Source: Solenopsis invicta (Eukaryota; Arthropoda; Insecta; Hymenoptera; Formicidae). Taken from it: 64,000 nt of DNA. The notes below the pieces were generated by a model. It was not told the origin of the DNA. It was given only the letters and a program-made list of their open reading frames with translations, and ran no database searches. The DNA lies in NCBI RefSeq assembly GCF_016802725.1, contig NC_052666.1:8988875-9052874 (forward strand), written 5' to 3'. Below are positions 42,896 to 54,654 of the stretch, in pieces. A program made the translations under genes and the position numbers. Numbering within the stretch: the first letter of the stretch is position 1; the number at the start of each line of letters is the position of its first letter.

Positions 42896-43149
42896 CCAGT
42901 TTGTAGGTTAAATGATCAGTGCGGAATACTTCTCCGGTTAGTTACATGGCTGTCAACTTTTAGAAAAAAGAATAAGCTAAACTAACCCCGTTTGAAATAT
43001 ACCCTCTTTTAATGGCAAAAAAATGGTTTAAATATTATACAAATCTATTGAGAGGGGGATTTCGACCCTCCTTATTCGGCCTTATAGAGCCTTTCTTTCT
43101 TCACTACCTACTACATATTTCTTCTCTCCCTTGTTTTTCTTTTCCCCCC

Positions 43150-43660
43150 ACACTCTCCCCATTTTCTCCCTAAACATCTTCTTTCTCTTTTCTGTTCACT
43201 TCTATTTTTTTTATATTTTCAACTTTCTGTCCCACCTCTTCTTTTCCGTCTTTAATTGTTATTACAATTGGAAAGTAATCCGACTCAATGTTATCCTCTA
43301 CCTCTATCCTTCCTACTTTGTCCCACATTTCCCCATCTCCTATCACATAATCCAATAAAGACTTTCCTTTTGCCTTTATGTATGTCCATATTCTTTTTTT
43401 ATCCTCTTTACTACAACCGTTAAATATGTACCAATCTACATCCTCTAGTTTCTCTATTAAAAATTTTCCCTTTTTGTTTATCTTTTAGTTCCTCGATTTC
43501 CTCCCTTCTTCTTCCCCCCTTTCATCCCTTCTTTCCCACTAAACATTTAACTCCCCGTCTTTGCATTAAAATCCCCCTCCTATATCGTCCTAACTCCACC
43601 TCTCTTATTATCTACCCAGTCTTTAATTTTTTTCCAATTTTTCCTCCAAATTTCCATTAA
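43150..43660 (-). pseudogene. LINE endonuclease (EEP) fragment
   Basis: Minus strand: KDWVDNKRGGVRTI, GDFNAKTG, then after a shift GKFLIEKLEDVDWYIFNGCS and WTYIKAKGKSLLDYVIGDGE, ending EDNIESDYFPIVITIKDGKE. These are the endonuclease blocks of apurinic-type LINE nucleases; the terminal catalytic SDH reads SDY here. Several stops and shifts. No reverse transcriptase adjoins. The plus strand is strikingly T/C-rich as a result. Confidence 0.75.
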
Positions 43661-43821
43661 CGAATAATCCTATAACTCTCCACTTCTTTTCTCTTATTTT
43701 AATTATTTTCGTCATTATCCCTTCTATTTCCTCTTGTCCCCTCCTCTACTGTTTCTATCACTTTCTTTACTCCTAATAGCATTCTCCCAATTACCCTTTT
43801 TTTCTTATTTCTTCTTTTCGC

Positions 43822-44965
43822 TATTTGCACTTTTCATCTAAATTCTCTTGGCAGCTTACACCTTACCCTCGGCTCCGCCATTTCTTCCTCTCTCATGACA
43901 AGAGATTTCTAGTGATACTTCCCCGTCAGCGGCTTAAAGAATTAATTATCGATCAAGCGCACTTGAGGTTCTTACACGGCGGTATACAACTTACGTTACG
44001 CGTATTGAACCACAATTTTTCGATTTTTGACGCGAGATCTCTAGTTAAGTTTTGAATTCAAAAATGCCTAGCGTGTGTATGCGAACGTGCAGAAACCGCA
44101 GGTCAGCTTATGGGCGATCTACTATAGCCGCAAGTTAGCCCGTCCCCCCTTTTCTTACACCGCGGAATAGATTATCCCGGCTCCATACAAATTTTACCGT
44201 ACGTCGGTCATGATCAGAAATCGCGCAAATATTATGTCTCTATTTTTGTCTGTTTTGCAACCTTTTGACGATTTGTCAGTCGACGCAGTCTACCGACAAG
44301 GAGACAAATTTTGTGGGTGCCGACCGTAAATTGCGCCTCGCCTTTATAAATGCGTATAAAGATCGCACCGTTCATGATCACCTGACGGTATACAATGGCA
44401 TTTTGTCCCAGCGGCATCCCCCCATTTTGGGCGACTCTGGAAGGCAAAAGTTTTAAGCATTACTTGAAGCATGTTATCGGAAATCATACCTTACCAATTA
44501 GAGTTTGCGACGCTCTTGTGTCAAATTGAAGCTTGCTTAATTTCCCGTCCTCTTTCCGCCTTGACGAGCGATCTAGATTCCCTTAAGGCCCTCACACCAG
44601 GACATTTTTTGATAAGTCGTCCCTATCTGAGCGTACCGAGGGAGTCTGTTTTAGATAATAAAGAGAGTTTCTTGTCGCGATGGCAAAGAATGCAGACAAT
44701 GCGCAAACATTTTTGGCGAGCGTGGTCGTCCGACTATTTACACACGCTCCATCAACGACAAAAGTGGTAAAAGGTACAAGTACCGACCAAAATTAACGAC
44801 CTCTTGTTAATAAAAAAACCCTTTGCTTTCTCCTGCAAAATGAGAAATAGCCAGAGTCGTGCCAAACGCACCTCGGGCCTGACGATCATACGCGTGTCGT
44901 CACCGTCCGTATGATGTCGTTTACGTTTAAGCAACTTTTTACGAAAATTTGCCCGTTAATTAGCG
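43822..44965 (+). pseudogene. BEL/Pao integrase region, degraded
   Basis: The zinc-binding part reads LPRQRLKELIIDQAHLRFLH then GGIQLTLRVLN. After shifts come TNFVGADRKLRLAF, then LEFATLLCQIEACLISRPLS, LTPGHFLISRPYL, LSRWQRMQTMRKHFWRAWSS, and in the last frame DDHTRVVTVRM. This order (H2C2, core, C-terminal GPY-like tail) is that of Pao polyproteins, which insert retroelement DNA. Multiple frame changes, no upstream polymerase; truncated at the junction with the LINE fragment at about 43820. Confidence 0.8.
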
Positions 44966-45560
44966 AGCGCGAATGATGTCGTATATCTAGTCCTTTAAGG
45001 AGTATTGTCTAATATTTAGTTTATATTTTTGTTTATAATTTAATTTATAAATTACATTTTGGTTCATAAATTCAGTTTATAATTTTGTACTTATAGTTTA
45101 TAATGCAGTACTCTGTCAGTGCGTTAAGGTTCTCAACCTTCCTCAAGCTTATGATTTTGTTTCGTTTTCCATACGAAGCGAGCGATATGTTTAGGATCGC
45201 ATTGTATATAAGACTGTACAGGCATTCAAATTTTGTATTATATCAGCGATTGTATAACGATCCTGACATTCCAGATAATTCGACGACTCAAAAGCTTTGA
45301 GCGGGTAGGACCGCCGAAGCGAGTTTTTGTTTGGCGATCTATCAAAACACATTGATCTAACAATAAGCGACACGCGTCGCGTATCCTCTCATTTTCTAAT
45401 GTCTTTTAGGGGGGAACCTCGCGTTTTGTCATCACTTGTTAATTGTAAAAATCTATTTGTTAATAAATTCAAAGTTCAAATACCGTAATTTAGATCTGTT
45501 TTAATCAATCTGACATTTTCCCACCTCGGATTTTGTGTGGACTTACGGATCAGACCGACC
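44966..45560 (+). other. Probable BEL/Pao 3' noncoding and LTR-like sequence
   Basis: TATATAAGACTGTACAGG (about 45205) could be an LTR promoter, AGGGGGGAA (45408-45416) a polypurine tract, and AATAAA (45464) a poly(A) signal. No second LTR is visible and no boundaries can be set. Confidence 0.3.
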
Positions 45561-46146
45561 AAAAATAAATTTGATTCCGATCTACATTTACTTGAAAAGC
45601 ATGGACACTAACTATTTAATTAATTTGAAATTTGCACTATGTTTTTATTCAGTTTTTAAGAACATACAGTTTTTTGGTTTATTTTTAATTATAAATGATT
45701 GAATATTATGCTGCGCAAAGTTCTTCATCTACTGGTGTGCACGGCATTAATTTTCCAGGTAATCTGAAACAGAAAAACAAGATAGTGTTTTACCTTTTAC
45801 ACATGTAGTTTCAATTTGATGAACCAAAATTAAAAGAAATTATTGCGGGAGTTATTAATTTTCAAAATAAACTATAATTTTACAATCACAATTTGTCCAT
45901 TTCTAACAATTATGAAATCGCTCGTTGTTAGCGAAACTCAAATTAGTGAAATAATGGTCAGATACGAGCAAATATTGGGTTGTATTAGAATAATAGAAAG
46001 AGTTTATTTAAATCCCAAAGGAATATATGAAAACATTTCAACTGTACTAAGTCTTCATCAGTTACATAGAAAAAAATAACGCACGCAAAGAATTACAGCA
46101 AAAAAAGACGCTAAAAAGAATGTAAACCGGCGGATATTACAAAAAA
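45561..46146. other. No gene recognised
   Basis: AT-rich. A 78-codon frame at 45843-46079 has no recognisable features. Confidence 0.35.
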
Positions 46147-46436
46147 ACGCAATATATCTTAGAACATATAATACTGGAAGGAGCATAGACCTATTAGTCC
46201 CGTGCATTTGCTTGTTTGAGAGTAGATTGGCAAGGATGGAGAGATGAAACGATCCTAACTTGTAATGCTCTATACAAACAGATGCGTGTGTAGTGGACGT
46301 TCAAGCTAACTCAAGCCTGAGCATGTACATTACAAGTTAAGATCATTTCATTTCTTCAACCTTGTCAATCTACTCGCCGACACTTTCAAATAACTATGCT
46401 CCTTCCAATATTATATGTTCTAAGCAATATATTAAT
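46147..46436. mobile_element. Fold-back element with about 115-bp arms
   Basis: AATATATCTTAGAACATATA...CTTGTAATGCTCTATA is mirrored by TGTACATTACAAGTTAAGAT...GTTCTAAGCAATATATT. The arms are well conserved around a 50-base centre. No frame. Confidence 0.8.
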
Positions 46437-47779
46437 GATGAATAGATGTCGAGCTACTGGTAATGCTTTTTTTTGGCTGTGTCAAGTGTGGTAAATAGCG
46501 CAAACTTCGTTCCAGATAAAGACATAGCCAAATTGAAATAGTAATCGAGAAGCGATCTGTGGATGAGATCATGCGTAAGTGTGATAAAACAATTAATTAA
46601 ATGAGATGTTATAAACTTACGGTAACGGTCTCTTGAATATAGTGAGAATGTGATACAAAAATTCAGAAATTTTAAGTCCGTAGTTCAGTGTGTCCATAGT
46701 TCGCTCGGAAATGAACAAGTTTGCTAACCTGCAACAACCCCCTTGCTGTCTGCAACGTCCATCGGCTCTGACTCTGGTCCGTACGACGCTCTTCGGGTTT
46801 CCGGTCTTCGATAATCCAGTCCTCAAATTGTGCGTGAAACGCCTGCTGTGAGTAATGTGCGCTCAAACGCGCGTGTCGGGAACGTGGGTGTCTCTTCTAA
46901 TGAGGACCCGTTGAATACATTCAAACAGCACTGTTTATTTAAAATTATACATGTTCACTATTTGTCAACAAAATAAGTTCCGCATAATTGTTTGTCATCC
47001 CGTAACACGATTACGCACTCTCACATGCTCTCATTCATACGCGCTGCGCACATTCGTGCGTATCACACGCGTCGCCATCGACTCGCGTTTTTATGCGCGG
47101 TGCTCAATTGTGATATCATTTATAAAATAAACGCCGCGCGGCTTGATTGTCCTCGGACACCGCGAGCTCGAAATAAAATAAAATAAAATTTGAAATTAAA
47201 ACACTACGATTCAAAACGTCGAATCAGAATTGGAATCCATTTTGAATATCGCACGCACTAACTTGAAAAATTCCAAAAGGGAACCTTCCATTGCGCGTGA
47301 ACCTCTTGATTCGAGATTTTAATTCTGACTGCTACTTCCTGCGTCTGCCCGAGCATCTCGGAGCGTTGATGCCCCCACGGCATTGCTTGCTGTTGCTCTT
47401 TGCCAATCGCAGGCCGCCGCGTCGGGCTAGCTACGCCCATGGGTGTGTGGTTACGCTCGCGCGCGCTACGCGCATCACGCTACGGGTGCGTGAGACGGGA
47501 CAATGAAAATTTCCAGTACTCGCAATGGTTCGCTGTTACGGTAAACAAACACACGCTCGCGTGTGTCTGCGCGCGTTATTGCGGAAATAGCGATTGATTT
47601 TTTTTTAATGCCAATCGGCTGGCTAGCCATCATCCACTTTCACGTTCCCGTAAATTTACACTCATACCGCATACACAAACGCTTTCTCGCGCATAATCGA
47701 AATACAAAATAATAAATAAACAATGTGATTTAATCTGATCACGGTAATCGATAAGATGATTATTCAGTACATTAAGATA
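46437..47779. other. No gene recognised
   Basis: Mixed AT- and GC-richer patches. Overlapping short frames near 46617-46866 (minus) show no known domain. 47400-47500 is GC-rich. No terminal repeats detected. Confidence 0.3.
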
Positions 47780-47985
47780 GAGTTGTCGGGTGGCGAGCCA
47801 ACATAAACTCGAGACTCAGCATTCTATCAATTGAAAAACTAAAATAAAACTTGGCTGGCGAGCCAGCTTAAACTTAAAAAATGGCATGCTACTGATTAGA
47901 GAGATAAAACTAAAATTAGAATTCGGCTGGCAAGCCAGCTTAAACTTAAAATTCGGCATGCTACCGATACAAGGAAACTAAGGTT
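47780..47985 (+). repeat. Three diverged tandem units with GGCTGGCGAGCC
   Basis: GGTGGCGAGCCAACATAAAC (47791), GGCTGGCGAGCCAGCTTAAA (47852) and GGCTGGCAAGCCAGCTTAAA (47923), the latter two followed by GGCATGCTAC. Period about 70 bp; each core is an inverted repeat. Confidence 0.65.
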
Positions 47986-48580
47986 GGGAATCATTTGAAT
48001 GCTTCTATGTTCTGTCCGAGCTTCTTTTGTAGCCCGAGGATTTGTCGCGCTGATCTTTCAAGCCGGCATTGATTTCGCTTTTCGGAATATACTTTAGCCT
48101 TTTCTTCTATAACTATTCCTATTGTTGTCATAGTTTTTAGGACAGCATAAAAACTTTTATTAAAAGTTCCGGTTGTTAAATAAGCTGTGATTTAAATTAT
48201 TTCTGATTCACAATAAAGGTGTTTAGTCGCAAATCGCAGGTAGAATAAAAACTCTTGTTATTATTTTGACTTTCATCCAAACATCTTTCTAACAATTCTT
48301 TTGATAATAATTCTTCGAAAATTGGCTTGCTAAATATTTTCATGTAGTGGTAGTTTATAATCAAATTTATTGAGACCTGCGTTCGGGTCAATGAAAACTG
48401 GCTTATAACTTCAGAAGTTTTATGAATTTCAAAATAAAATTTTCTGGAAATATTCTTAAGATGTTATACTTAAATTGTTTCGTGCGATGCCTAGCTTGCA
48501 AGCGAGTTGCGAGTTGCAAGGGCGACACAAAAAAGAAAGTGCCAAGTCTGCGAAAGAAGAATGGAGACGGTAAGAATGTA
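47986..48580. other. No gene recognised
   Basis: AT-rich; nothing supported. Confidence 0.35.
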
Positions 48581-48930
48581 GGCTCCGTTTTGCATTAAAA
48601 TCAGTCTTTATTCGCTGGAGAACACACAGTTCGCTAATTAAACTTAATTCGGGGAGTCGAGAGCAGCTAGCTCACGATACCCGTATACTTGCAGATATTA
48701 CAATTTACAAGGAACTTAGCATTCTTGACCGGAGCAGAGATCTACGGTCCGCGCGGTTTGTCCTCTTGGAGTAAGTAAACTTCCGGCTTTGGCACACACA
48801 CCGCAGCTACTCGATCCACTGCGGCGCGAGCGCGTTGTCAAATTGTAGTTCACGGCGTTATTCGCAGGTAACAGTACCTGTTCGATATCGTCGTTCGCAA
48901 ATGGCGCGAACAAAAATATTCCGTAAAAAT
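48581..48930 (-). other. Possible reverse-oriented LTR fragment
   Basis: GC-richer island. On the minus strand an AATAAAGACTG (about 48608) could be a poly(A) signal. No TG...CA limits or partner found; weak. Confidence 0.2.
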
Positions 48931-50140
48931 AAAAAAATTGATTTTTTGACTCGAAAAACCGAATTTCCCCCTTAATAAATATTTACAAAATAATTATTAT
49001 AAGATTTATCATAAATATTTTTAAAACCTTTATGATAAATATTTATGATCTGTCAAATCTAAAATCACAAAAACATTTATTTAATGTTTATGATAAATGT
49101 TTATGAAATATTACAATAAATATTATAAATATTTAGTAAATGTTTTATAAATATTTTATGCTATTTGGAATAATAATATAAATAAATAATAAAGCAATGA
49201 AATTTGTTTCCTTTTCTCACAATATTTGATAATATTCTTGAAGACAATAAATTTGTTGTCAAACATTAATTTATAACACAATAATAATCATTCAATTATG
49301 TACTTTTTTGTTATAAAACATTGTTAAATTCTAATTAGCACTATTAAAGTACTAATTCTTCTTTTTTGGGTCACATTTACCCGAACGTAACGTACGTAAC
49401 AACTACAAATTTTAGAAGAAGATGGAAAACTTTTTTAAACTTTTTTAATCACGGTAAAGTTTTTAAGATATAAAACAAAGTCATGAAAAGCCAAACCGCT
49501 CATTTGTCACATAAAAATGTTACAGAAAAACAAAAATCATTTTGGGTCAAATAGACCTAAATAGACCAAGAGGTTTAATTTTTTGAAATTAAATGTTATG
49601 TATTTCATTGAAGCTTTTTTAAATTATACACATTTACTTAGATTAAAACAAAAATTTTTCAACAAAAATACATAAATAATACTAATTATATTTTATTTAA
49701 AAATGAATTAAAGATATCGCCTCTTGGGTTTTGTTTAAAAAATAAAGATATTATTACTTGTATCTTTTTTGTTAAAAATAGTACAGCAGTTATTTTGAAA
49801 AGTAATACATTTCCTTTATAATTGGGACAATTTAAAGATTACATACATTTTTTGGGAAAAATACATTTAGATTGGATTAAATTCAAAGTAATTATTTAGG
49901 TATTTTTAAGTAAATACCACTTGGATTAGGAATAGGAAAATTTTTTAATGAGAATATAGAGATAGAATCACTTAGATTTCGTATAGAAATTAAAGAGAGT
50001 ATCACGTGGACTAGAATAGAAAATTTTTTCAATGAGGATACAAAGATAATACCACTTGAGTTTTGTAAAAAATAATAAAGATTTAAGGAGTACACTCACA
50101 CACTTGGCGTCTTTTTTATTTTTTATTTTTTTAATAATTT
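48931..50140. repeat. AT-rich region with short degenerate repeats
   Basis: 49000-49150 repeats AAATATTTATGATAAAT in both orientations. 49912-50070 repeats ACCACTTGGATTAGGAATAG-type units (ATCACTTAGATTTCG, ATCACGTGGACTAGAATAG, ACCACTTGAGTTTTG) with AAAATTTTTT between. No coding evidence. Confidence 0.45.
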
Positions 50141-50459
50141 TGTATTGATAGACAAGGCAGCAATAACGCAATCGCCGCGACGAGGAATACGATATTTCCG
50201 AGCTCAATGCTTTGCTTTACATCAACAAGCGTGCGATCACGACTCGTGCACATGCGTGAGGCTCCTCGGGGAGCTGTTTGTTCGCGATGTTTCCTCAGTG
50301 GTATCGACAACGCGGGATGCAGCAGCCGATTGCTGGAAGATTGTTTTTCGCGCTTGAAATTGCTTGCCTTTTTACCACCAAAAATGCGCTGTCCTCGCCA
50401 AGAACCGGACGCAACTCATACGCTAACACCAATGGGCTTGCGACCATAGAACACTTTTT
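50141..50459. other. No gene recognised
   Basis: Abrupt rise in GC content after AT-rich DNA; short frames in several phases without recognisable content. Confidence 0.3.
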
Positions 50460-51234
50460 TTGGCATGGGGGAAATGCACTACGCATACCACCGATCCCCG
50501 GGGTGGGACCGGTGGTTATATGAGACTAGGTATGAGGGCTGACTTCTCCGCGCTACGGGGAGAGGTCCACACCCTACCTATTAAAACCCTCATGGGTGCC
50601 GTAAATCTGGCCTTTGACAGAAAACCCCTGGGAATCACCATTGGTATTACTTTTGGGAATATCCTAGGGTTAGCGCAAGATGCCTTTATCTTCGGATGTC
50701 GCAGGGGTGAGAAACACCGCTGACCCGCTGACTGTGCATTTTGTCCGGGGATGGGAACCCGCGTCACCCCCAAAGCCACAGTATGCCGTTGCAACACTGT
50801 CAGCGCAATCGTTTGTCGTATTAATGGGAGGAGTGAGGGAGAAGGTCACAAACGTTCCCCTCATCTTTCCCTTCGATAGGGTTACCGGCCTCGCCCCGCG
50901 GTACCGCCGCGTCCACCTCCTTGGGGCGGCCGTCCGTCGCCCATGCACCATCACGCGCACCGGGTATGACTCCCTTCTTCTTTCCGCTTCCTCCTTTTGC
51001 GACATTACCGACTCGCAGAAGAAGGAAACTGCTTCCTATACTCTTTTGCTATTCATGGATGAGGGAATGGTGGGGCAGCTCTACCCCCTTGAAAACATCA
51101 GACAGGGTGTGGGCGGCGGAGTCTCCGTGTCCGGAGAGCACTTGTGTCATACGGAACCTAAGCCCGCCGTGCTCTCGTTCTACTCACTCAGGCAGGATAG
51201 ACTAGATGATCTCGGCGACCACACAGCCAAATGA
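50460..51234 (+). pseudogene. Unrecognised coding-like block, candidate endogenous viral or retroposed gene
   Basis: The longest frame, 50680-51234 (184 codons), has balanced amino-acid composition, unlike the low-complexity frames around it, and ends cleanly. An upstream frame (50460-50723) of similar character overlaps in another phase, suggesting one gene with a frameshift near 50690. I recognise no domain, transmembrane segment or catalytic motif. The block is GC-richer than its neighbours, lacks introns and TE termini, and is followed by about 300 noncoding bases ending GTAAAAATGAATAAA, as in a copied mRNA. A capsid or nucleoprotein relic is a guess only. Confidence 0.35.
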
Positions 51235-51535
51235 GCGGGGGTCACTTAGTCTCCGTGTTCAGAGATCTATGACCTTTCTTTGCTCATCTTCCTTGATCTA
51301 TCGAGCGGCTCTTGTATCGACAGGCCCCCCTAACTTCGCCTGCACCTGTCTGATGCAGCGGTAGACCTCTCTCAAGGGCTGTGAGATCCACCAGAGGGAC
51401 ATCCGGGGACGAGAGTCGTCGATGCTGCGTACGACACTGTCCTATACGCAGTGCTGCCAGACGGGTCGGGTTGCCCCTCCAGTCTCTCTCAGGAACGAGT
51501 TGTAAAAGCGCGAATCCCGAGTAAAAATGAATAAA
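51235..51535 (+). other. 3' flank of the unrecognised coding-like block
   Basis: Same composition as the block, no long frame, then a sudden switch to AT-rich DNA after AATAAATAC near 51530. Confidence 0.3.
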
Positions 51536-51808
51536 TACTTTGTTTATAATAAATAATAATTATGAAGTTTATTTTGTTTAAAAATTAAATTATAATTGCA
51601 AATTTGTAATATAATTGTATAATATATAATATTTTAATTTATTAAAATGTTTATTTTTATGTTAAAAATATATTAGTATACTATGTGTCGCTCGTGTATT
51701 CATAAACTTTAGTGTGAAAAACAGGCCAATGACGAGCAGTAATTTTAGTTGTTAAAAATTAAATTACATATATTTACTCAATTATTCAAAATAAATAACG
51801 CGGGACTA

Positions 51809-51833
51809 GTTTCTGCCTTACTAAGACCTTCAG
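51809..51833 (-). ncRNA. Hammerhead-like core, left Penelope flank
   Basis: Minus strand: CTGAAGG, TCTTAGTAAGGC, A, GAAAC. The first block departs from CTGANGA at its last base. Confidence 0.45.
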
Positions 51834-51906
51834 CCGCTTTATACAAAATATTCTAATGTTGACAAGTTAATTACATATTAATTTAAATATTACATAAGTT
51901 AACTAA

Positions 51907-52392
51907 AATGTTTCTGACACGGTAAATGAAACGGCATCGGCAATAGACAAAAATCAGTTTACCATAGGCTACAAATGCCTTAACAGACTTAACAGTATTA
52001 TAAAAAGACACAAGAACAGGGACCCAATAGGTGACAACAATAATGTTATATATAAAATTAACTGCAAAGATTGTGATGCAATTTACGTAGGCCAAACCAA
52101 AAGGAAACTAAGAACGAGAGTAAACGAACACAGGAAGAACATCAACAGGGATGCATCGGGATACTTAGTAATCACAGAACATAGAATAGAATACAATCAT
52201 AGTTTTGATTGGGACAATCCGGAAATTTTAGATTATGAACAAAATTATTACAAAAGATTAATCTCTGAAATGATTCACATAAAAGCTCAAAAATACAGCA
52301 TCAATTTGAATAGTGATACTGAGTATCTCGATGTATCTTATTTTGATTTATTAGACAGAATTGAAAACAGTAACTTTCGAGACACACGATGA
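51907..52392 (+). CDS. Penelope-like GIY-YIG endonuclease C-terminus, uninterrupted
   Basis: Open from just after a TAA at 51904-51906 to TGA at 52390-52392, with no internal ATG near its start, so it is the tail of a longer polyprotein. Reads FTIGYKCLNRLNSIIKRHKN, VIYKINCKDCDAIYVGQTKR (Cys pair and GIY-YIG core), LRTRVNEHRKNI, YLVITEHRIEYNHSFDWDNP, and YYKRLISEMIHIKAQKYSIN, the typical PLE end. It would nick DNA for target-primed reverse transcription. No stop or shift; a recently inserted 5'-truncated copy. Confidence 0.88.
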   Translation, partial: NVSDTVNETASAIDKNQFTIGYKCLNRLNSIIKRHKNRDPIGDNNNVIYKINCKDCDAIYVGQTKRKLRTRVNEHRKNINRDASGYLVITEHRIEYNHSFDWDNPEILDYEQNYYKRLISEMIHIKAQKYSINLNSDTEYLDVSYFDLLDRIENSNFRDTR

Positions 52393-52834
52393 ATAAATGA
52401 TGTTATGATCAACACCGATACGACCTTGTGAAAAATTGTTAGCGGAGTCTCGAAGTTCAGTCGATCACGATCTGTCGACAAGCACGCCTGTTCCTTTCCT
52501 CTCGCCAGGAAAATGTACGTTAATTTCGCCAAAATCTCAAATTGGTATGTAACTCGTCTTTAATTAGAATAACAATCAAGATTAACAATATACACTAAGA
52601 AAAATTGTATAAATTCGATATAGACACACGTACACGATGTCAACTAGATACAATAAGTAAAAATTTTCACGAATAATGAAACCAAATACGCAGTAATAAC
52701 ACAAGATAACAACACAGGACAAGAAATGCGGTTTTATGTATAAACTTTGACTCCGAAATTTAGAACATTTAACTTATGTAATATTTAAATTAATATGTAA
52801 TTAACTTGTCAACATCAGAATATTTTGTATATAG

Positions 52835-52862
52835 CTGAAGAAAGCCTTAGTAAGGCAGAAAC
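52835..52862 (+). ncRNA. Hammerhead-like core, right Penelope flank
   Basis: CTGAAGA, a GCCTTA-G-TAAGGC stem, then GAAAC. CTGANGA fits the hammerhead consensus and stem II is perfect. Stem III and the cleavage site downstream are unclear. Confidence 0.55.
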
Positions 52863-52972
52863 TAATCCCGCGTTATTTATTTTGAATGTTAATTGAGTAA
52901 ATATATGTAATTTAATTTTTTACAACTAAAATTACTGCTCGTCATTGGCCTGTTTTTCACACTAAAGTTTAA

Positions 52973-53249
52973 AAATATATTGTAATTTTTTTTACGGATA
53001 CTAATAAGGTTTTTTGGCAGTCCTTGTAATAAATGTTGGTATTCTTAATTATTTTTAACAAATAAACTATTTCATTATAATTATATAACATGTTTTTTTA
53101 CAATTATTCTTATCTTGTTCCTTTTTTGAACAATTACTTTTATTTTATCTAAATCATTTTAAATTAATCTTTAATTTGTATTATCAAAAAATATAAAAAT
53201 TTAAAATTATGTTTACTGGGATCCATACGCTTACAACACGTTCCTAAAG
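52973..53249. other. AT-rich, nothing supported
   Basis: No frame or repeat of note. Confidence 0.4.
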
Positions 53250-53945
53250 AACTGGAGGGGCAAGCCAGCCCGGCCCGCACAGCATTGCGTGTACGCCAGC
53301 ACCACTCTCGGTCACACGCTTGCGATTTACGGTTAAGCGACAAGGTGCGTCTGTTTTCTTTTTTTTTTTTTTGCCACCGTATGAGCCCAGACCGGTGCTC
53401 CGTATATGAACATCGACAGGACGATGTTTATGTACAGGCGTCGGACTTTGACGCCTGGGCCGTCGAGATTGGTGAAAAGACGCGCGAGCGCGTTTGCTAT
53501 CTCCCCCTGGGAGCCAGCAGCTTAAAGTACCTACTGAACTTTCAGGTCCCATCCAGTGTGAGCCCCATCCAGTGTGAGCCCCTTCATCTGGCGGCTCACC
53601 GAGACCTCGGACAAGCCTACCCTTACCATCGTGACTGGAAGTGGCCCCCACCGCGACTTGTCGTAAAAGAACAGGGGATTATCATATTTGAGGTTTTACA
53701 AGACCGGCTCCAGAACCAATCCCTGCGGAATCCCGCAAAAAACCTCCCGTCCACACATAAGCTCCGCCTTGTCCCGGAACTTAATACTCTTTCCCGGAAG
53801 TAATCTCGGAAGACCTCAGTAAGATAGAAAAGGAAGCGATGGTAGGTGAAAGCTTCCTCCACCCGCTCCCAGGGGTGGGAGTTAAACGCATTTACAATAT
53901 CTAGCGATATCGCTAGCGCCACTCTCCCACCTATCTTCACTATTT
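53250..53945 (-). pseudogene. R1-like LINE reverse transcriptase fragment
   Basis: Minus strand: GGRVALAISLDIVNAFNSHP (palm motif with the first catalytic Asp), YLTEVFRDYFRERVL, then after a shift FCGIPQGLVLEPVL with a stop, and further down LYINIVLSMFIYGAPVWAHT. The order and the phrases SLDIVNAFNS and YGAPVW are typical of R1-clade reverse transcriptases. The YADD block is lost. A short direct repeat (CATCCAGTGTGAGCCCC) occurs twice at 53548-53583. Inactive. Confidence 0.75.
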
Positions 53946-53949
53946 ACAG

Positions 53950-54360
53950 AACGCGAACCTGCCGACTGGATCCGCTCGTGGTTTTATAGATACCGAGAGA
54001 AGGTCACCTCGCCGACACTGCCTCGCTGCTCCTTGTCCTCTGGTTCTGGAGGTCGCCGGGAAAAAAACCGTCTGGGCCAGACACTCGTTCGCCGATAACA
54101 ACACAAAAACAGCCACGCTTGCTCGCTCGACAAGTGTCGTATTTATACGCAAAAGCGGGGATGCTCGCGCTCAATGCGAGATCGATGGATGCGCCTCTTC
54201 CTACAAAGTGCGCGTTATCTTGCTGCGTAGATGCATGGCCCATTGGCGCCCGTTGTTATCCTGGCGTAACATCACGACAATAGTGCGAGGGGTCTCCGCG
54301 GGTGTCGTGCGGTCCTCGCTGATGGCCGATATTCTGCTAGTTTCTCGCGCCGTGAAGTGA
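53950..54360 (-). mobile_element. Fragment of the LTR-like family
   Basis: Matches about 4330-4690 of unit B: GGTCACCTCG, TACGCAAAAGC, TCAATGCGAGATCGATG, and GGGTCTCCGCGGGTGTCGTG against GGGTCTCCGCAGGTGTCGTG. The CRE site has decayed to AACATCAC. Ends are not present. Confidence 0.6.
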
Positions 54361-54654
54361 ACTACTCTGGCATCTTGCAATTGATTGACATAATTGCTAT
54401 TCATTAATCCAAAAAATATTCAAAATTAAAATGGATTACAAATTTTCAATTTATTTAAATCTATTTCCATTTACTGAGTTATTAAACAAATGAGTCCATA
54501 ATTACTAAAATTTGTCATCTAATATCAGAGATATACGAGTAGGCTTAATATCCATAGGACCCATAATACCACCTTCTTTATTACATAAATAAATTATTAA
54601 TTTAATTAAATTATTTACTTGTTATACTAATTTTCTGTTTTCTTTATGGTATAG
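54361..54654. other. AT-rich; contains a repeat shared with 14195-14270
   Basis: 54497-54570 resembles 14195-14270. The remainder leads into the exon at 54655 and would be its upstream intron. Confidence 0.4.

Larger units (their letters stand above)
39752..43004 (+). mobile_element. PIF/Harbinger element, about 3.25 kb
   Basis: Inverted termini about 105 bp: GGGTATATTCTGAACGGAGT (left), and the right end (43004, inverted) GGGTATATTTCAAACGGGGT; the match continues through TTCTAAAAGTTG and CATTTAACCT. Target duplication not clear. Contains a spliced, decayed transposase and two inserted MITEs (41050-41506 and 42733-42895). 41705-42730 is AT-rich noncoding. Confidence 0.85.
51704..52972 (+). 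mobile_element. Penelope-like element 2, 3' part with inverted flanks
   Basis: 51704-51902 is the inverse of 52768-52972 (CTTTAGTGTGAAAAACAGGC and inverse at the outer ends; GTTAACTTGTC/ATATTACATAAGTT at the inner). Between them lies the GIY-YIG coding end. Same arrangement as the 9104-14845 remnant but much better kept. Confidence 0.8.

Noticed and set aside
45843..46079. 78-codon host gene candidate
   Set aside because: No motif, no splice context, AT-rich surroundings.
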